From Pseudidiomarina sediminum DSM 21906 (GTDB taxonomy: Bacteria; Pseudomonadota; Gammaproteobacteria; Enterobacterales; Alteromonadaceae), in NCBI RefSeq assembly GCF_000423165.1, contig NZ_KE383983.1:978376-1042375 (forward strand): DNA of 64,000 nucleotides. The letters run 5' to 3'. A program made the position numbers and the translations under genes. The first letter of the stretch is position 1. Every line of letters begins with the position of its first letter. Shown here one piece after another: positions 32,911 to 42,997 of the stretch. The notes under the pieces are model-generated. The model did not search any database. It saw only the letters and a program-made list of their open reading frames with translations, and was not told the DNA's origin.

Positions 32911-34842
32911 ATGACTCGAATTGCTGATTACTTTCAACCTGATAGCGTACTTGCTGATGCCTTGCCCGGATTTTCGCCGCGTCCAGCGCAAACCGAAATG
33001 GCAACGGCAATCGCCACCACGCTAAAGAAAAAGCAGCAGCTCGTTGTCGAAGCCGAAACTGGTACGGGCAAAACCTATGCCTACCTAGTTCCGATCTTGA
33101 AAGGGTCGGGACATGCGATGATTTCCACGGGTACAAAAGCCTTACAAGAACAGCTCTTTCACCGTGACTTACCGGCGCTGCGCGATGCTATTGCCCCAGA
33201 AAAACAAGTGAGCTTGCTCAAAGGGCGCAGTAACTATTTGTGCTTGCATCGTTTAGCCCAAAGCCAAGCACAAGCGACGGAGTTCACCAAGCTGGTACAG
33301 AAGCAGCTGGTCGAAGTGAAGCGCTGGTCCATCCACACTGAAGACGGCGATGTTGGCGGTTTAAGCTCGCTCCCGGAAGATGCTGAGGTGCTGCCTCACG
33401 TAACTAGCACGGTGGACAACTGTTTAGGTCGTGACTGTCCAGATTATGAAAAATGTCACCTAGTGCTGGCGCGTAAGCGGGCGCTTGAAGCGGATATTGT
33501 GGTGGTGAACCATCATTTGTTTTTCGCTGATATGGCACTTAAAGATGTGGGCTTTGGGGAGCTTATCCCACACGCTGATGCTTTGGTGTTTGATGAGGCG
33601 CACCAATTACCTGACATTGCCAGCCAATATTTTGGTGAGGCGTTGGGTAGTCGCCAGTTGACCGAAATGGCGCACGATGCCAAAGCCATTTACCTAACTG
33701 AACTAAAAGACTTACGCCAGCTCGATAAAGCTGCAGATAAACTCATCGGCAGTTTACGTGACTGGCGTTTGGCGTTTCCTATTGATCCGCAGCGCGGCAA
33801 CTGGCGACAGTTTGCTGAAGCCGAAAGCGTGCAAGAGGCGGCGCAACAACTTACCGAGAGTTTGACGTTTTTTCGCGATGTTGCGAAAACCGCGCTCGGG
33901 CGTAGCCAAGACCTCGACACCTTGTACGAGCGTTGCGTGCAATTCATCCATATCTGGAATCTGCTGCAGGATACCCAGCGCACCGGATATAGTTTCTGGT
34001 ATGAAACCACACCACGGCATGTGGTGTTGCACCAGACGCCGCTCCAAGTTGCCGATAAATTTGGCCGTTACGTGCGTGATTCCGATGCGGCTTGGGTGTT
34101 TACTTCCGCGACCTTGGCCATTGGGGAAGATTTTGGTCATTTTACCCGTTTGCTGGGGTTAGATGATGCGCAAACCTTATGTTTACCAAGTCCGTTTGAG
34201 TTTGCCAAGCAAGGTCTGTTGTGTGTGCCGCGCTTCTTACCGCAACCGCAGCAGCGCGAAATGTTGCCAGAGCTGGTGCAGATTGCCACCAAAGTATTGG
34301 ATGCAAATCGTAACGGTGGCACCTTCTTATTGTTCACTAGTCATCGTATGTTGCAATTGGTTGCGAGACAGCTGGAAGCCTTAACGAATCGTCCGCTATT
34401 TATTCAAGGCAGCATGAACAAACGTGAACTGTTACGTGATTTTATTCATGCCGGGAATGGAGTATTGCTGGGTACCTCATCATTTTGGGAAGGCGTGGAT
34501 GTGCGTGGCTCAGCGTTGACCTGCGTGATTATTGATAAGCTGCCATTTGCGGCGCCAGATGATCCGCTGTTGCAGGCGCGTATCGAAGATTGTCGGATGC
34601 GTGGAGCGGAAGCTTTCACTCAGGTACAATTACCACCGGCGGTCATCGCCTTAAAACAAGGGGCAGGTCGTCTGATCCGCGACCGTCATGATAAAGGTGT
34701 GCTGATTGTTTGCGATCAACGCCTTGTCAGTAAACCTTATGGCCAGCAGTTTCTCGCCAGTTTGCCGCCGTTACGGCGCACCCGAGATTTGCAGCAAGCC
34801 TTAGACTTTTTGAATGAATTAACTGGAGATACCTCTGCATGA
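32911..34842 (+). CDS. yoaA: DinG-family ATP-dependent DNA helicase YoaA
   Basis: A 643-residue superfamily 2 XPD-like helicase. Walker A is AETGTGKT (48-55) and motif II is VFDEAHQLPD (DEAH). Four Cys at 111, 171, 176 and 182 form the Fe-S cluster site typical of DinG/YoaA/XPD. C-terminal motifs include GTSSFWEGVDV and QGAGRLIRD. In E. coli, YoaA works with the HolC (chi) subunit in repair of replication-blocking damage. It overlaps tsaB by 4 bases, as the same pair neighbours in E. coli. Confidence 0.93.
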   Translation: MTRIADYFQPDSVLADALPGFSPRPAQTEMATAIATTLKKKQQLVVEAETGTGKTYAYLVPILKGSGHAMISTGTKALQEQLFHRDLPALRDAIAPEKQVSLLKGRSNYLCLHRLAQSQAQATEFTKLVQKQLVEVKRWSIHTEDGDVGGLSSLPEDAEVLPHVTSTVDNCLGRDCPDYEKCHLVLARKRALEADIVVVNHHLFFADMALKDVGFGELIPHADALVFDEAHQLPDIASQYFGEALGSRQLTEMAHDAKAIYLTELKDLRQLDKAADKLIGSLRDWRLAFPIDPQRGNWRQFAEAESVQEAAQQLTESLTFFRDVAKTALGRSQDLDTLYERCVQFIHIWNLLQDTQRTGYSFWYETTPRHVVLHQTPLQVADKFGRYVRDSDAAWVFTSATLAIGEDFGHFTRLLGLDDAQTLCLPSPFEFAKQGLLCVPRFLPQPQQREMLPELVQIATKVLDANRNGGTFLLFTSHRMLQLVARQLEALTNRPLFIQGSMNKRELLRDFIHAGNGVLLGTSSFWEGVDVRGSALTCVIIDKLPFAAPDDPLLQARIEDCRMRGAEAFTQVQLPPAVIALKQGAGRLIRDRHDKGVLIVCDQRLVSKPYGQQFLASLPPLRRTRDLQQALDFLNELTGDTSA

Positions 34843-35528
34843 CCGCTGTATTGTTAGCCATTGATACTGCTACCGAGCAATGTTCTGTTGCCTTACAAGT
34901 GGGCGAGGTAACGTACCAGCGTGCCGCCATCACGCCGCGTGAGCACTCGCAGCGCGTGCTCGGCTTTGTGGAAGAAGTGCTGGCAGAGGCTAAACTTAGT
35001 CTTGCAGATGTCGATGGCATCGTTTGCGGCTATGGTCCAGGAAGTTTTACCGGTGTGCGCATTGGTGTGGCGATTTGCCAAGGGTTAGCTTTCAGTCACA
35101 CTTTGCCGGTCTATCCCGTCTCTACATTAGCGGCGTTAGCACAGCAAGCAGTGCGTAAACTTAATGCAAAAACTGTTGTCAGTGCTATAGATGCGCGTAT
35201 GAATGAGGTCTATGTGGCTGGTTTTGTCGTCCAAGATGGCAGCGTACAAACGGTAACAGAACCTCAGATGGCAGCGCTAAAAGACCTCACGCAACAGCCG
35301 TGGTGGCCACACGCAGATGCTGTGGTTGGCGTTGGCACTGGTTGGCAGGCGTATGCGGAACAGCTTGATCCACAGGGTCTGGTGCAAATTTCTGCAGACG
35401 TCACCTTACCACTTGCTGAAGATATGCTAACCCTCGCTGCTAAAGTGACGCCGGTTGCTGCGGAGCAACTTGAGCCGCTTTATGTTCGCAATGAAGTTAC
35501 ATGGCAAAAACTGCCGGGTCGTGAATAG
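34839..35528 (+). CDS. tsaB: tRNA threonylcarbamoyladenosine biosynthesis protein TsaB
   Basis: A 229-residue ASKHA-fold protein (YeaZ). The N-terminal LAIDTATEQCSVAL and the GYGPGSFTGVRIG segment are diagnostic. TsaB dimerises with TsaD and, with TsaE and TsaC, makes t6A37 on ANN-decoding tRNAs; it is essential in most bacteria. The ATG overlaps the yoaA stop. TsaD is not in the window. Confidence 0.96.
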   Translation: MTAVLLAIDTATEQCSVALQVGEVTYQRAAITPREHSQRVLGFVEEVLAEAKLSLADVDGIVCGYGPGSFTGVRIGVAICQGLAFSHTLPVYPVSTLAALAQQAVRKLNAKTVVSAIDARMNEVYVAGFVVQDGSVQTVTEPQMAALKDLTQQPWWPHADAVVGVGTGWQAYAEQLDPQGLVQISADVTLPLAEDMLTLAAKVTPVAAEQLEPLYVRNEVTWQKLPGRE

Positions 35529-35560
35529 CGTTCGTCGGCGTAAATCAAGGAGTACAGAGT

Positions 35561-36121
35561 ATGATGAAGTATTGGCTTACCACGATTGTGGCGTTAACCT
35601 TGAGTGCTTGTTCGGCCGTACCAGATGAACTTGCCGTTGCCGAAAACACACCATTGGTGAAGTATTCCACGGCGTTACAGAATGCCGACCAAGTTGAAGG
35701 GCAAACTGCGCGTTGGGGCGGGGTCATTGCCGAGGTGCGTAACAGTGAGCAAGGCACGTTAATCGAAGTGGTGAATTACGACCTTAACTCCTATGGACGC
35801 CCGGTGCTTTCTGACACCAGCGACGGTCGCTTCCGTGCCTACTTGGATGGTTTCATCGACCCAATGGTGTACAAAAAAGGGCGTAGTGTTACCTTCACAG
35901 GGATCATCGGCGCACCGGTAGAAGACAAAATTGATGAGTACACGTACCTGTTCCCGACCTTGAATGTTACTGGTAAGTACTTGTGGAAAGAAATCGATGA
36001 GCGTCGTGCTGAAGTGGATTACAGCTCGCTTTGGTACCGTCATTATTGGTATTCTCCGGGCTACCGTGTGTACTACCCAGTACCCGTGCAAACCAAGCCG
36101 GCACCAGCGAAAGACAATTAA
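35561..36121 (+). CDS. Slp family outer-membrane lipoprotein
   Basis: A 186-residue lipoprotein with signal peptide and lipobox LSAC (Cys17 region), followed by the Slp domain with RWGGVIAEVRNS, GRFRAYLDGFIDP and the GKYLWKE region. The E. coli YeaY lipoprotein occupies the same position next to tsaB. The C-terminus is Tyr/Pro-rich (YRHYWYSPGYRVYYP). Slp proteins are stationary-phase or stress lipoproteins of unknown biochemical role. AAGGAG precedes the ATG. Confidence 0.88.
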   Translation: MMKYWLTTIVALTLSACSAVPDELAVAENTPLVKYSTALQNADQVEGQTARWGGVIAEVRNSEQGTLIEVVNYDLNSYGRPVLSDTSDGRFRAYLDGFIDPMVYKKGRSVTFTGIIGAPVEDKIDEYTYLFPTLNVTGKYLWKEIDERRAEVDYSSLWYRHYWYSPGYRVYYPVPVQTKPAPAKDN

Positions 36122-37030
36122 ATGACATCGCATAGCTACCTACAGGCTCAGCAAGTTGCTGAGCCTGTTTCGTTTCAGTTGAACTGGGGCGCGTTGGCAG
36201 GCCTGCGGTGGGGAAATCCGCAAGGGCAGGTGATCCTCGCCTTACACGGTTGGCTTGATAACGCCCACAGCTTTTTACCTATCGCCCAGCATTTTATCGA
36301 TTCCGAATTGCAGTCGACCCATCAATTGGTGGCGCTGGATTGGGCGGGGCATGGTCATTCTGATCACCGGCCAACGGGCAATTACTACCCATTTTTGGAC
36401 TACGTTTATGACATGGTGCAATTGTGTGAACAGCAGCAATGGTCCAAGGTGAGTGTGCTGGCCCACTCGATGGGTGGGTTTGTGGCTAACCTTTGGGCGG
36501 GCATTGAGCCAGAGCGGATCGAAAGGTTACTTGCGATTGAGGCTTTTGGCTTATTAACCAGCCCAGAAAGCGCGGTGTTAGACGATATTCGGCAAGGGTT
36601 TCGCAGCCGTTTGCGGCAGCAAGGCAAACGTCGACCTCATTATACGGATCTCAACAGTGCGGTGCTGGCGCGCGAGCAAGCCGGCGATTTTTCAACTGCC
36701 ATTGCAGCATTACTGGTGGAGCGTGGCATCGAACAACTCGCCCCGAATGACTTCCGTTTCCGTGCCGATGGCCAGCTACGTTGTCGCTCGGTGATGCGCA
36801 TGAGTCCGCAGCAAATCGCGACGATTTTACAGGCCATTCGTTGTCCTTATACACTACTTATTGGCAGTCAAGGTCATCGTCAACGCCTCGAGCAAGCGCT
36901 GAGCACTTGGCGAACTGCTGTACCGCAGTTACAAGTGATGGATATCGCCGGTGGTCATCATGCCCATATGGAGTCTCCAGATGCGGCGTGGCGCCAGTTT
37001 TGTGCGCTATTGGCGACCGAAAACGGCTAG
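36122..37030 (+). CDS. Alpha/beta-fold hydrolase
   Basis: A 302-residue alpha/beta hydrolase. The core shows LALHGWLDNAHSF (oxyanion region), DWAGHGHSDH and the nucleophile elbow AHSMGGF; the catalytic His is likely in IAGGHHAHMESP near residue 278. The cap region from about 150 to 220 is helical. It begins on the base after the slp stop and precedes fadD by 40 bases. It is not part of the E. coli order, so it is an insertion into that block. The fadD context suggests an ester or acyl-thioester substrate, but this is inference. Confidence 0.85.
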   Translation: MTSHSYLQAQQVAEPVSFQLNWGALAGLRWGNPQGQVILALHGWLDNAHSFLPIAQHFIDSELQSTHQLVALDWAGHGHSDHRPTGNYYPFLDYVYDMVQLCEQQQWSKVSVLAHSMGGFVANLWAGIEPERIERLLAIEAFGLLTSPESAVLDDIRQGFRSRLRQQGKRRPHYTDLNSAVLAREQAGDFSTAIAALLVERGIEQLAPNDFRFRADGQLRCRSVMRMSPQQIATILQAIRCPYTLLIGSQGHRQRLEQALSTWRTAVPQLQVMDIAGGHHAHMESPDAAWRQFCALLATENG

Positions 37031-37034
37031 TGTA

Positions 37035-37051
37035 AACAGGTCGGATGTGCG
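37035..37051. promoter_or_regulatory. Candidate FadR half-site upstream of fadD
   Basis: AACAGGTCGGATGTGCG carries the GGTCGGA core of the FadR palindrome and about 11 of 17 consensus positions, 20 bases before the fadD ATG. E. coli fadD is repressed by FadR. The right half of the palindrome is poor, so the site is weak by sequence. Confidence 0.3.
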
Positions 37052-37070
37052 ATGATTAGCGAAAACTAAA

Positions 37071-38777
37071 ATGAGCCAGGAGCATCTACGCGTGAATAAA
37101 ATTTGGTTACAACGCTATCCAGCAGGGGTCCCAGAAACGATTGACCCAAATCATTTTGCCTCATTGGTCGACATTCTCGAGCACAGTGTCGAAACTTACG
37201 GTGACCGTATTGCCTATGTGAATATGGATCACGAGATGTCCTTCAATGAGTTGGACCAAGCCTCGAAAAAATTTGCTGCCTATTTGCAGCAACAAGGTCT
37301 TAAAAAAGGCGATGCCATCGCCGTAATGATGCCAAACTTATTACAGTATCCAGTGGCGTTGTTTGGTATTTTGCGCGCCGGCATGGTGGTGGTGAATGTT
37401 AACCCGCTGTATACCCCGCGTGAGTTAAAACACCAGCTCAGCGATGCCCAAGTGAAAGGTATTGTGATCCTCGAAAATTTTGCGCACACGCTTGAAAAAG
37501 TTGTCAAAGATATTGATGTTCCGCATATTATTTTGACCGCTATTGGCGACTTGCTACCTGCGCCGAAGCGCTGGTTGGTGAACGCTGTGGTGCGCCATGT
37601 GAAGCGTATGGTGCCGAGTTATCGTTTACCAACGGCGAAACGTTTTCGTGATGTCGTCAGTCAAGGCGATGCCAGCACCTATCAACGTCCCGAACTTACC
37701 GGCGATGATCTCGCATTTCTGCAGTACACTGGCGGAACCACCGGTCTTGCCAAAGGTGCCATGTTGTCGCATCGCAATATGGTGGCGAACTTGGAACAAG
37801 TTTCTGCCATCGTCGCACCGCTGGTCAATGATGGTGAAGAGACCATTATCACCGCGCTCCCGCTGTATCATATCTTTGCGCTGACAGCGAACTGCTTAAC
37901 CTTTATGAAGCATGGTGGTAAGAATATTCTGATCACCAACCCACGCGATATGCCTGGCTTTGTAAAAGAACTTGGCAAGTATCCATTTTCGATTATTTGT
38001 GGCGTCAATACCTTGTTCAATGGTTTGCTCAATACCGATGGCTTTAAAGATCTTGATTTCTCCAATCTGAAAATTGCATTGGGTGGTGGCATGGCCGTAC
38101 AACGCTCTGTGGCGGAGCATTGGGAGCGTGTGACCAAGTCACGCTTGCTTGAAGGTTATGGCCTGACCGAGTGCTCGCCAGTGGTTACCGTAAACCCAAC
38201 CGATATTGAACATTACAACGGCACCATTGGTGTACCGCTACCTTCGACTGAAGTACGTATTGTTGATCCTGACAGTGGCGAAGAAGTGCCACAAGGTGAA
38301 GTCGGCGAACTGCAAGTGCGAGGCCCACAAGTTATGTTGGGCTATTTAAACCGTCCTGATGAAACCGCCAAGGTAATGCAAGACGACTGGTTCTTAACCG
38401 GTGATATCGGTTTAATGGACGAGAACGGCTTCTTTAAGATCGTTGATCGTAAGAAAGACATGATTTTGGTGTCAGGCTTTAATGTTTATCCGAATGAAAT
38501 TGAAGATGTAATGGTTGACCATCCGAAAGTGCTGGAAGCTGCTGCGATTGGCGTACCGCACGATTCATCGGGTGAAGCCGTGAAAGTCTTTATTGTGCGT
38601 AAGGACAAGTCATTGACTGAGCGTGAATTGATTGGGTTTGCGCGAGAAAATATGACCGGCTATAAAGTGCCGAAATTTGTCGAATTCCGTGATGAATTAC
38701 CAAAATCAAACGTGGGTAAAATTTTACGTCGCGAATTACGTGATGAAGAAGAAGCTAAATCAGGTAGTACTAAGTGA
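37071..38777 (+). CDS. fadD: Long-chain fatty-acid--CoA ligase
   Basis: A 568-residue ANL-superfamily acyl-CoA synthetase. The AMP-binding P-loop is [13 protein letters not shown] near residue 220, followed by [24 protein letters not shown] and the hinge and A10 region [18 protein letters not shown]. It activates imported long-chain fatty acids at the inner membrane for beta-oxidation or lipid synthesis. Length is close to E. coli FadD (561). It is followed by rnd with a 4-base overlap, the same neighbour as in E. coli. Confidence 0.96.
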   Translation: MSQEHLRVNKIWLQRYPAGVPETIDPNHFASLVDILEHSVETYGDRIAYVNMDHEMSFNELDQASKKFAAYLQQQGLKKGDAIAVMMPNLLQYPVALFGILRAGMVVVNVNPLYTPRELKHQLSDAQVKGIVILENFAHTLEKVVKDIDVPHIILTAIGDLLPAPKRWLVNAVVRHVKRMVPSYRLPTAKRFRDVVSQGDASTYQRPELTGDDLAFLQYTGGTTGLAKGAMLSHRNMVANLEQVSAIVAPLVNDGEETIITALPLYHIFALTANCLTFMKHGGKNILITNPRDMPGFVKELGKYPFSIICGVNTLFNGLLNTDGFKDLDFSNLKIALGGGMAVQRSVAEHWERVTKSRLLEGYGLTECSPVVTVNPTDIEHYNGTIGVPLPSTEVRIVDPDSGEEVPQGEVGELQVRGPQVMLGYLNRPDETAKVMQDDWFLTGDIGLMDENGFFKIVDRKKDMILVSGFNVYPNEIEDVMVDHPKVLEAAAIGVPHDSSGEAVKVFIVRKDKSLTERELIGFARENMTGYKVPKFVEFRDELPKSNVGKILRRELRDEEEAKSGSTK

Positions 38778-39922
38778 TCCCATACCAAATGATTACCGAC
38801 GCTCAGGCGCTTGCTCAGTTTTGTGAGCAAGCCCGCCAAGCCTCGTTTCTTGCCGTAGATACAGAATTTGTCCGCACCCGTACTTACTTTGCCAAACTCG
38901 GTTTGGTGCAAGTACAAGCCGGAGATGCCACGGTGTTGATTGACCCTGTCGCGTTGAGTGATAAAACTCAGGGCGACCCCCTACAGCCGCTTTGGGATGT
39001 ATTTGCGGATCATGATAAAACCTTAGTGATTCATGCCGGTGGTGAAGATTACGAAATCTTACACCAACACATGGGCTGTTTGCCGACGGCCATTTTTGAC
39101 ACGCAAATAGCTGCTGCGATGCTCGGCGAGGGTGAGGCCATGGGGTACGCCGCCTTAGTGCAGCAGCAGCTAGAAGTTGAGATTGATAAATCGCAGTCGC
39201 GCACGGATTGGATGAAACGTCCGTTAGACCAGGAGCAGCTTGATTATGCGGCTGCCGATGTATTTTATCTGAACCAAATTTATCCACGCTTGCTGGCACA
39301 GGCCGAGCAAAGCGGGAAGCTTGATCTGATCCTCGCAGAAAGTGCATGGCAAGCGGAAAAACGTGCACAGACGATTCCGCCGGAGTGGTTGTTTTTGCAT
39401 TTTGGCAATGCTTGGCAGTGCAATCCTGAACAGTTAAGCGTGTTGCGAGAGTTACTTGCATGGCGCTACGAGCGTGCTCGTACGGCTGATATCCCGCTAG
39501 GATTTGTCGCTAAAGAACATGTGCTGTTGGAAATTGCGCGACGGATGCCGAAGAGCAAAGGGCAACTGCACGGTATTAAAGAATTGTCATCGGTGACGGT
39601 GCGTTACGCTGGCGACGCGATGTTGGCCGCGATTCAGCGTGGTCAGGAGCAGGGGCCGTTAGAGGTACCTTTGCAACGTTTAACCGACATGCCCGGCTAT
39701 AAAGTCGCATTTAATGCAGTGAAAAAGTGCGCGCAGGAGCTGGCTGATGAATTAGCGATTCCAGTCGCTATGGTCGCCTCACGTCGTCAAATCAATGACG
39801 TCCTGCACTGGTGCTGGCAAATTCCACCGCATGCGCAAGCCCAATTACCGCTGCCTGACTTGTTCGCAAGCTGGCGAGGCGCTAAGCTGAAAAACACTAT
39901 TGAAGCCATCGTAAAGAAGTAG
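38774..39922 (+). CDS. rnd: Ribonuclease D
   Basis: A 382-residue 3'-5' exoribonuclease for tRNA maturation. The DEDDy catalytic motifs are visible: [13 protein letters not shown] (Exo I), [12 protein letters not shown] (Exo II) and [11 protein letters not shown] (Exo III). One HRDC domain starts near residue 215 ([14 protein letters not shown]). Translation starts at GTG 38774 overlapping the fadD stop; an ATG at 38789 is an alternative. Length matches E. coli RNase D (375). Confidence 0.95.
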   Translation: MIPYQMITDAQALAQFCEQARQASFLAVDTEFVRTRTYFAKLGLVQVQAGDATVLIDPVALSDKTQGDPLQPLWDVFADHDKTLVIHAGGEDYEILHQHMGCLPTAIFDTQIAAAMLGEGEAMGYAALVQQQLEVEIDKSQSRTDWMKRPLDQEQLDYAAADVFYLNQIYPRLLAQAEQSGKLDLILAESAWQAEKRAQTIPPEWLFLHFGNAWQCNPEQLSVLRELLAWRYERARTADIPLGFVAKEHVLLEIARRMPKSKGQLHGIKELSSVTVRYAGDAMLAAIQRGQEQGPLEVPLQRLTDMPGYKVAFNAVKKCAQELADELAIPVAMVASRRQINDVLHWCWQIPPHAQAQLPLPDLFASWRGAKLKNTIEAIVKK

Positions 39923-39929
39923 GTTAGCT

Positions 39930-40193
39930 ATGTTGTGTGCAGTTTTTCGTAGTCCGAAACGAGCGGACACCTATTTGTATATGGCACATCCTGCCGACTT
40001 CTCCATTCTTCCTGAAGTACTCGCCACTAGCTTTGGTCGTCCGATCCCTGTGATGACCTTTGCACTGACACCTGAGCGCAAGTTGGCGCAACTAAGTGTG
40101 GCAGAATTGCAGGAACATTTGGACGATCCAGGTTTCTACTTACAGATACCACCACCGCCGGAAAATTTGTTAAAAAAGGAGTTGGCAAAATGA
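39930..40193 (+). CDS. ycgL: YcgL domain-containing protein
   Basis: An 87-residue cytoplasmic protein of the YcgL family (DUF709). The family start MLCAVFRSPKRADTYLY and the PVMTFALTPERKLA strand are present. E. coli YcgL has been linked to cell-division or envelope regions, but the mechanism is not settled. It begins a tight cluster ycgL, mltB-like, ycgM, ycgN with 4-8 base overlaps. Confidence 0.93.
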   Translation: MLCAVFRSPKRADTYLYMAHPADFSILPEVLATSFGRPIPVMTFALTPERKLAQLSVAELQEHLDDPGFYLQIPPPPENLLKKELAK

Positions 40194-41176
40194 AGAAATT
40201 CGCCGCAATGGTACTGAGTTTAGGGGCGCTCTACTTGGCGCCAAATACGACCTATGCCGCTGATGAAGCAGGCTTTGCTGACTACGTAAAGGCGATTAAA
40301 GCAGAAGCGCTGGAGAAGGGCTATACCGAAGCGACCCTTGAGCAAGCCTTTGCGGAAGCAAAGTTTTACCAGCGTTCGGTTAAAGCTGATAAAAACCAGC
40401 CGGAGTTTAAATTAACCCTCGATACCTATTTGCCACGCGCAGTACCGGAATGGAAAGCCAAACAAGCTGTCGAAAAGTACAATGAACACAAAGACTTGCT
40501 CGAAGAAGTTGGTGCAAAATACGGTGTGCAGCCACGTTTCATTGTCGCGTTATGGGGTATTGAAACCAACTTCGGTTCGTACACGGGCGGTTTTGATGTG
40601 GTGTCAGCATTAACCACCATGGCCTATGAAGGCCGCCGCGAAGAGTTCTTCAAAGATCAATTGTGGCAAGCGCTCACCATCATTCAGGAAGGCCACATTG
40701 ATGTGGCACAAATGAAAGGTTCGTGGGCCGGTGCCATGGGTCAAACGCAGTTTATGCCAAGTTCATTTATGGCGTATGCAGTTGATTATGACGGTGATGG
40801 CCGGAAAGATATTTGGAACTCAATGGGCGATGTTTTTGCTTCGGCAGCGAATTACTTGAAAAACGCGGGCTGGAAAGACGATGTGACCTGGGGCCGCCAA
40901 GTACAACTACCTGAAGGCTTTGATGAATCTTTAGCAAGTTTGAAAACTAAGAAGACTCTCGCCGAATGGCAGGCGTTAGGTGTGCGTCGGATGGACGGTA
41001 GTGCGTTGCCACAACGCGATGATATTCAAGCGTCAGTAGTTATCCCCGATGACAAAAACGGTCGTGTCTATCTTGCGTACGCGAACTATGACGCTTTGAT
41101 GCGTTGGAACCGTTCCCACTACTTTGTTGCGGCGGTCGGTTATTTATCTGACCGGATCCGATTTCCACGTCAATGA
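40190..41176 (+). CDS. Lytic murein transglycosylase, MltB family
   Basis: A 328-residue exported lytic transglycosylase (signal peptide 1-23, ending TTYAADE; no lipobox Cys). The catalytic Glu lies in ALWGIETNFGSYTG near residue 123. SWAGAMGQTQFMPSSF and YDGDGRKDIWNSMGDVFASAANYL are MltB-family segments. It cleaves the MurNAc-GlcNAc bond, forming anhydro ends, and feeds the recycling route served by AmpG (1.3 kb gene). It overlaps ycgL and ycgM by 4 bases. In E. coli this gene is not between ycgL and ycgM. Confidence 0.93.
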   Translation: MKKFAAMVLSLGALYLAPNTTYAADEAGFADYVKAIKAEALEKGYTEATLEQAFAEAKFYQRSVKADKNQPEFKLTLDTYLPRAVPEWKAKQAVEKYNEHKDLLEEVGAKYGVQPRFIVALWGIETNFGSYTGGFDVVSALTTMAYEGRREEFFKDQLWQALTIIQEGHIDVAQMKGSWAGAMGQTQFMPSSFMAYAVDYDGDGRKDIWNSMGDVFASAANYLKNAGWKDDVTWGRQVQLPEGFDESLASLKTKKTLAEWQALGVRRMDGSALPQRDDIQASVVIPDDKNGRVYLAYANYDALMRWNRSHYFVAAVGYLSDRIRFPRQ

Positions 41177-41814
41177 TGCCGCGTCCTTCTAAAATTGTCT
41201 GCGTGGGTCGCAATTATGCGGCGCACGCAGCTGAATTGAATAACCCCATTCCCAGTGAACCCTTGCTGTTCATTAAGCCCGCCAGCAGTCTTGCCTATTT
41301 TCCTGAGGTTATTATTCCGACCCAGTGGGGCGAATGTCATCACGAACTAGAAATAGCCGTGCAGGTGAATCGCCGTTTGCAACGCGTTGATGCTACAACC
41401 GCGGCGGCGGCAGTGGCGCAGGCGACCTTAGCACTCGACTTGACCCTGCGTGACGTACAAAGCCAGCTTAAACAACAAGGGTACCCGTGGGAGCGCGCCA
41501 AAGCCTTTGACGGGGCGTGTGTATTGGCGCCATGGGTTACCGTGACAACCCTTGATGAGGTGCAACAGAGCCGTTTTCAGCTGAGTTGTGACGGGGTGCT
41601 GCGGCAGCAGGGCGATGGACGCCAGATGTTGACGCCGATAGCGGCCCTTATCGCTGAAATTAGCCAAGTGTTTACGCTGGAGCCGGGCGATGTTGTGTTG
41701 ACGGGAACACCTGCGGGTGTCGGGCCATTGCAGGTCGGTGAGCAGTTGTGTTGTGAGTGGCAACTGGGGGAAGCGTCCTATCAATGGCAGGCCAAGGTAA
41801 CCGGGCATGACTGA
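41173..41814 (+). CDS. ycgM: Fumarylacetoacetate hydrolase family protein (YcgM-like)
   Basis: A 213-residue FAH-domain protein. KIVCVGRNYAAHAAEL and LLFIKPASSL open the domain, and the metal-binding acidic residues are in WGECHHELEIAVQ. The end LTGTPAGVGPLQVG is also typical. Relatives hydrolyse acylpyruvates or decarboxylate oxaloacetate. It lies between the mltB-like gene and ycgN with overlaps of 4 and 8 bases. Confidence 0.92.
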   Translation: MMPRPSKIVCVGRNYAAHAAELNNPIPSEPLLFIKPASSLAYFPEVIIPTQWGECHHELEIAVQVNRRLQRVDATTAAAAVAQATLALDLTLRDVQSQLKQQGYPWERAKAFDGACVLAPWVTVTTLDEVQQSRFQLSCDGVLRQQGDGRQMLTPIAALIAEISQVFTLEPGDVVLTGTPAGVGPLQVGEQLCCEWQLGEASYQWQAKVTGHD

Positions 41815-42268
41815 GTTAGGGTTTTGGCAGCGCAAAGACTTCACGGAGATGACCCATGAGGAATGGGAGTCACTGTGCGATGGGTGTGGGAAGTGTTGCC
41901 TACATAAGCTTATCGATGAAGACGATGTGACGGAAACCTTGCACTACACTGACGTGACCTGTGCGTTATTGGATGGTAGCACTGGCTTGTGTTCGAACTA
42001 CGCCAATCGTAAACAGTTTGTGCCCGATTGTGTGGTGATCACGCCGGCGAACGTGCATGAACTAAGTTATATGCCGCCGTCGTGCGCGTATCGCCGCTTG
42101 GCGGAAGGGCGCGACTTGCCCAGTTGGCACCCATTGCGGCATAACGGCAGTCGTGAACCTATGCAGGCAGCGGGCATGAGCGCTGCGCAGCGGGTGATAA
42201 ACGAAAACGAGGTCCATGAGGACCTCGAATTACGTATTGTGACCTGGCCGTTAAAGGACGTCGATTAA
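41807..42268 (+). CDS. ycgN: YcgN family cysteine-cluster protein
   Basis: A 153-residue protein of the UPF0260/YkgJ-like zinc- or iron-binding cysteine cluster family. The clustered Cys are in LCDGCGKCCLHK near residues 25-36, VTCALLDGSTGLCSNY and VPDCV. Function is unknown. It follows ycgM in E. coli too. It overlaps ycgM by 8 bases and meets dsbB tail to tail 5 bases downstream. Confidence 0.93.
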   Translation: MTELGFWQRKDFTEMTHEEWESLCDGCGKCCLHKLIDEDDVTETLHYTDVTCALLDGSTGLCSNYANRKQFVPDCVVITPANVHELSYMPPSCAYRRLAEGRDLPSWHPLRHNGSREPMQAAGMSAAQRVINENEVHEDLELRIVTWPLKDVD

Positions 42269-42273
42269 GCCGA

Positions 42274-42792
42274 TTAAATACGACGAACGAGGAGCAAGCG
42301 TAACACTAGGACGACGACACCAACCACACCATAGCTGGCAAAAATGATCTGCATCCACTGCGGCATACTTAACCCAGCAAATTCCCAACTGATATCGCCA
42401 CACATGCCTGTCGCATTGAATAAGCTAGGAAACCAGTCGTGTAGTGGCATCCAGTCTGGGAAGTTTGGAAAAGCGTCACACACCGCGAAGAAGGCGTTGG
42501 CGGATTGCTGTGTGCTAACGTGCTCATTGGCAATAAAGAGCCCCCAAATCGCTGCTGTTAACCAGCCGGCAAAACCGAGCAGGCGGGCCAAAGCGATCTT
42601 TGGTGCCAGTAACGGAACTAAGGCGGCAAGTCCGATGCCTAAAATGGCAACACGTTGATAAATACACTTTACACAAGGTTTGAGCTCCATTTGGTACTGC
42701 ATATAGAGCGCGACAAAAAATAGCCCGAATGCGGTAAGGGCAAGGAGCAACCATGCTCCGCGGCGTTCGGGTAGTTCAGCGAGGTAGCGCAT
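42274..42792 (-). CDS. dsbB: Disulfide bond formation protein B
   Basis: A 172-residue four-helix inner-membrane protein that re-oxidises DsbA and passes electrons to quinone. The first redox pair is CVKC (Cys40, Cys43) and the second is Cys105 and Cys131. The quinone-site Arg is likely in the CIYQR segment. It is divergent from fadR, as nhaB-dsbB-fadR are neighbours in E. coli. Confidence 0.96.
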   Translation of the reverse strand: MRYLAELPERRGAWLLLALTAFGLFFVALYMQYQMELKPCVKCIYQRVAILGIGLAALVPLLAPKIALARLLGFAGWLTAAIWGLFIANEHVSTQQSANAFFAVCDAFPNFPDWMPLHDWFPSLFNATGMCGDISWEFAGLSMPQWMQIIFASYGVVGVVVLVLRLLLVRRI

Positions 42793-42894
42793 AAGGTTTA
42801 TCTCTTATTGTTGTAGCTGCGTCGAAAAAGTGCAGACAAAAATAACCAAGCTGCGATAAGAAGTCGAATCATTTCTGAAATGCAAGTGCGACAA

Positions 42895-42911
42895 AACTTG
42901 TCCGACCATTA
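42895..42911. promoter_or_regulatory. Candidate FadR operator upstream of fadR
   Basis: AACTTGTCCGACCATTA matches the FadR palindrome (AACTGGTCCGACCAGTT) at 14 of 17 positions and lies 87 bases before the fadR start, between dsbB and fadR. This suggests autoregulation. It is the best of three such sites in the window. Confidence 0.55.
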
Positions 42912-42997
42912 CAAAGGCTGGTAAAATCAGCGGTCGATTAATAATAATGAATACGTAACCTGCGGTGGGTTTACGACGTAACAACATAGGCCAGTTC

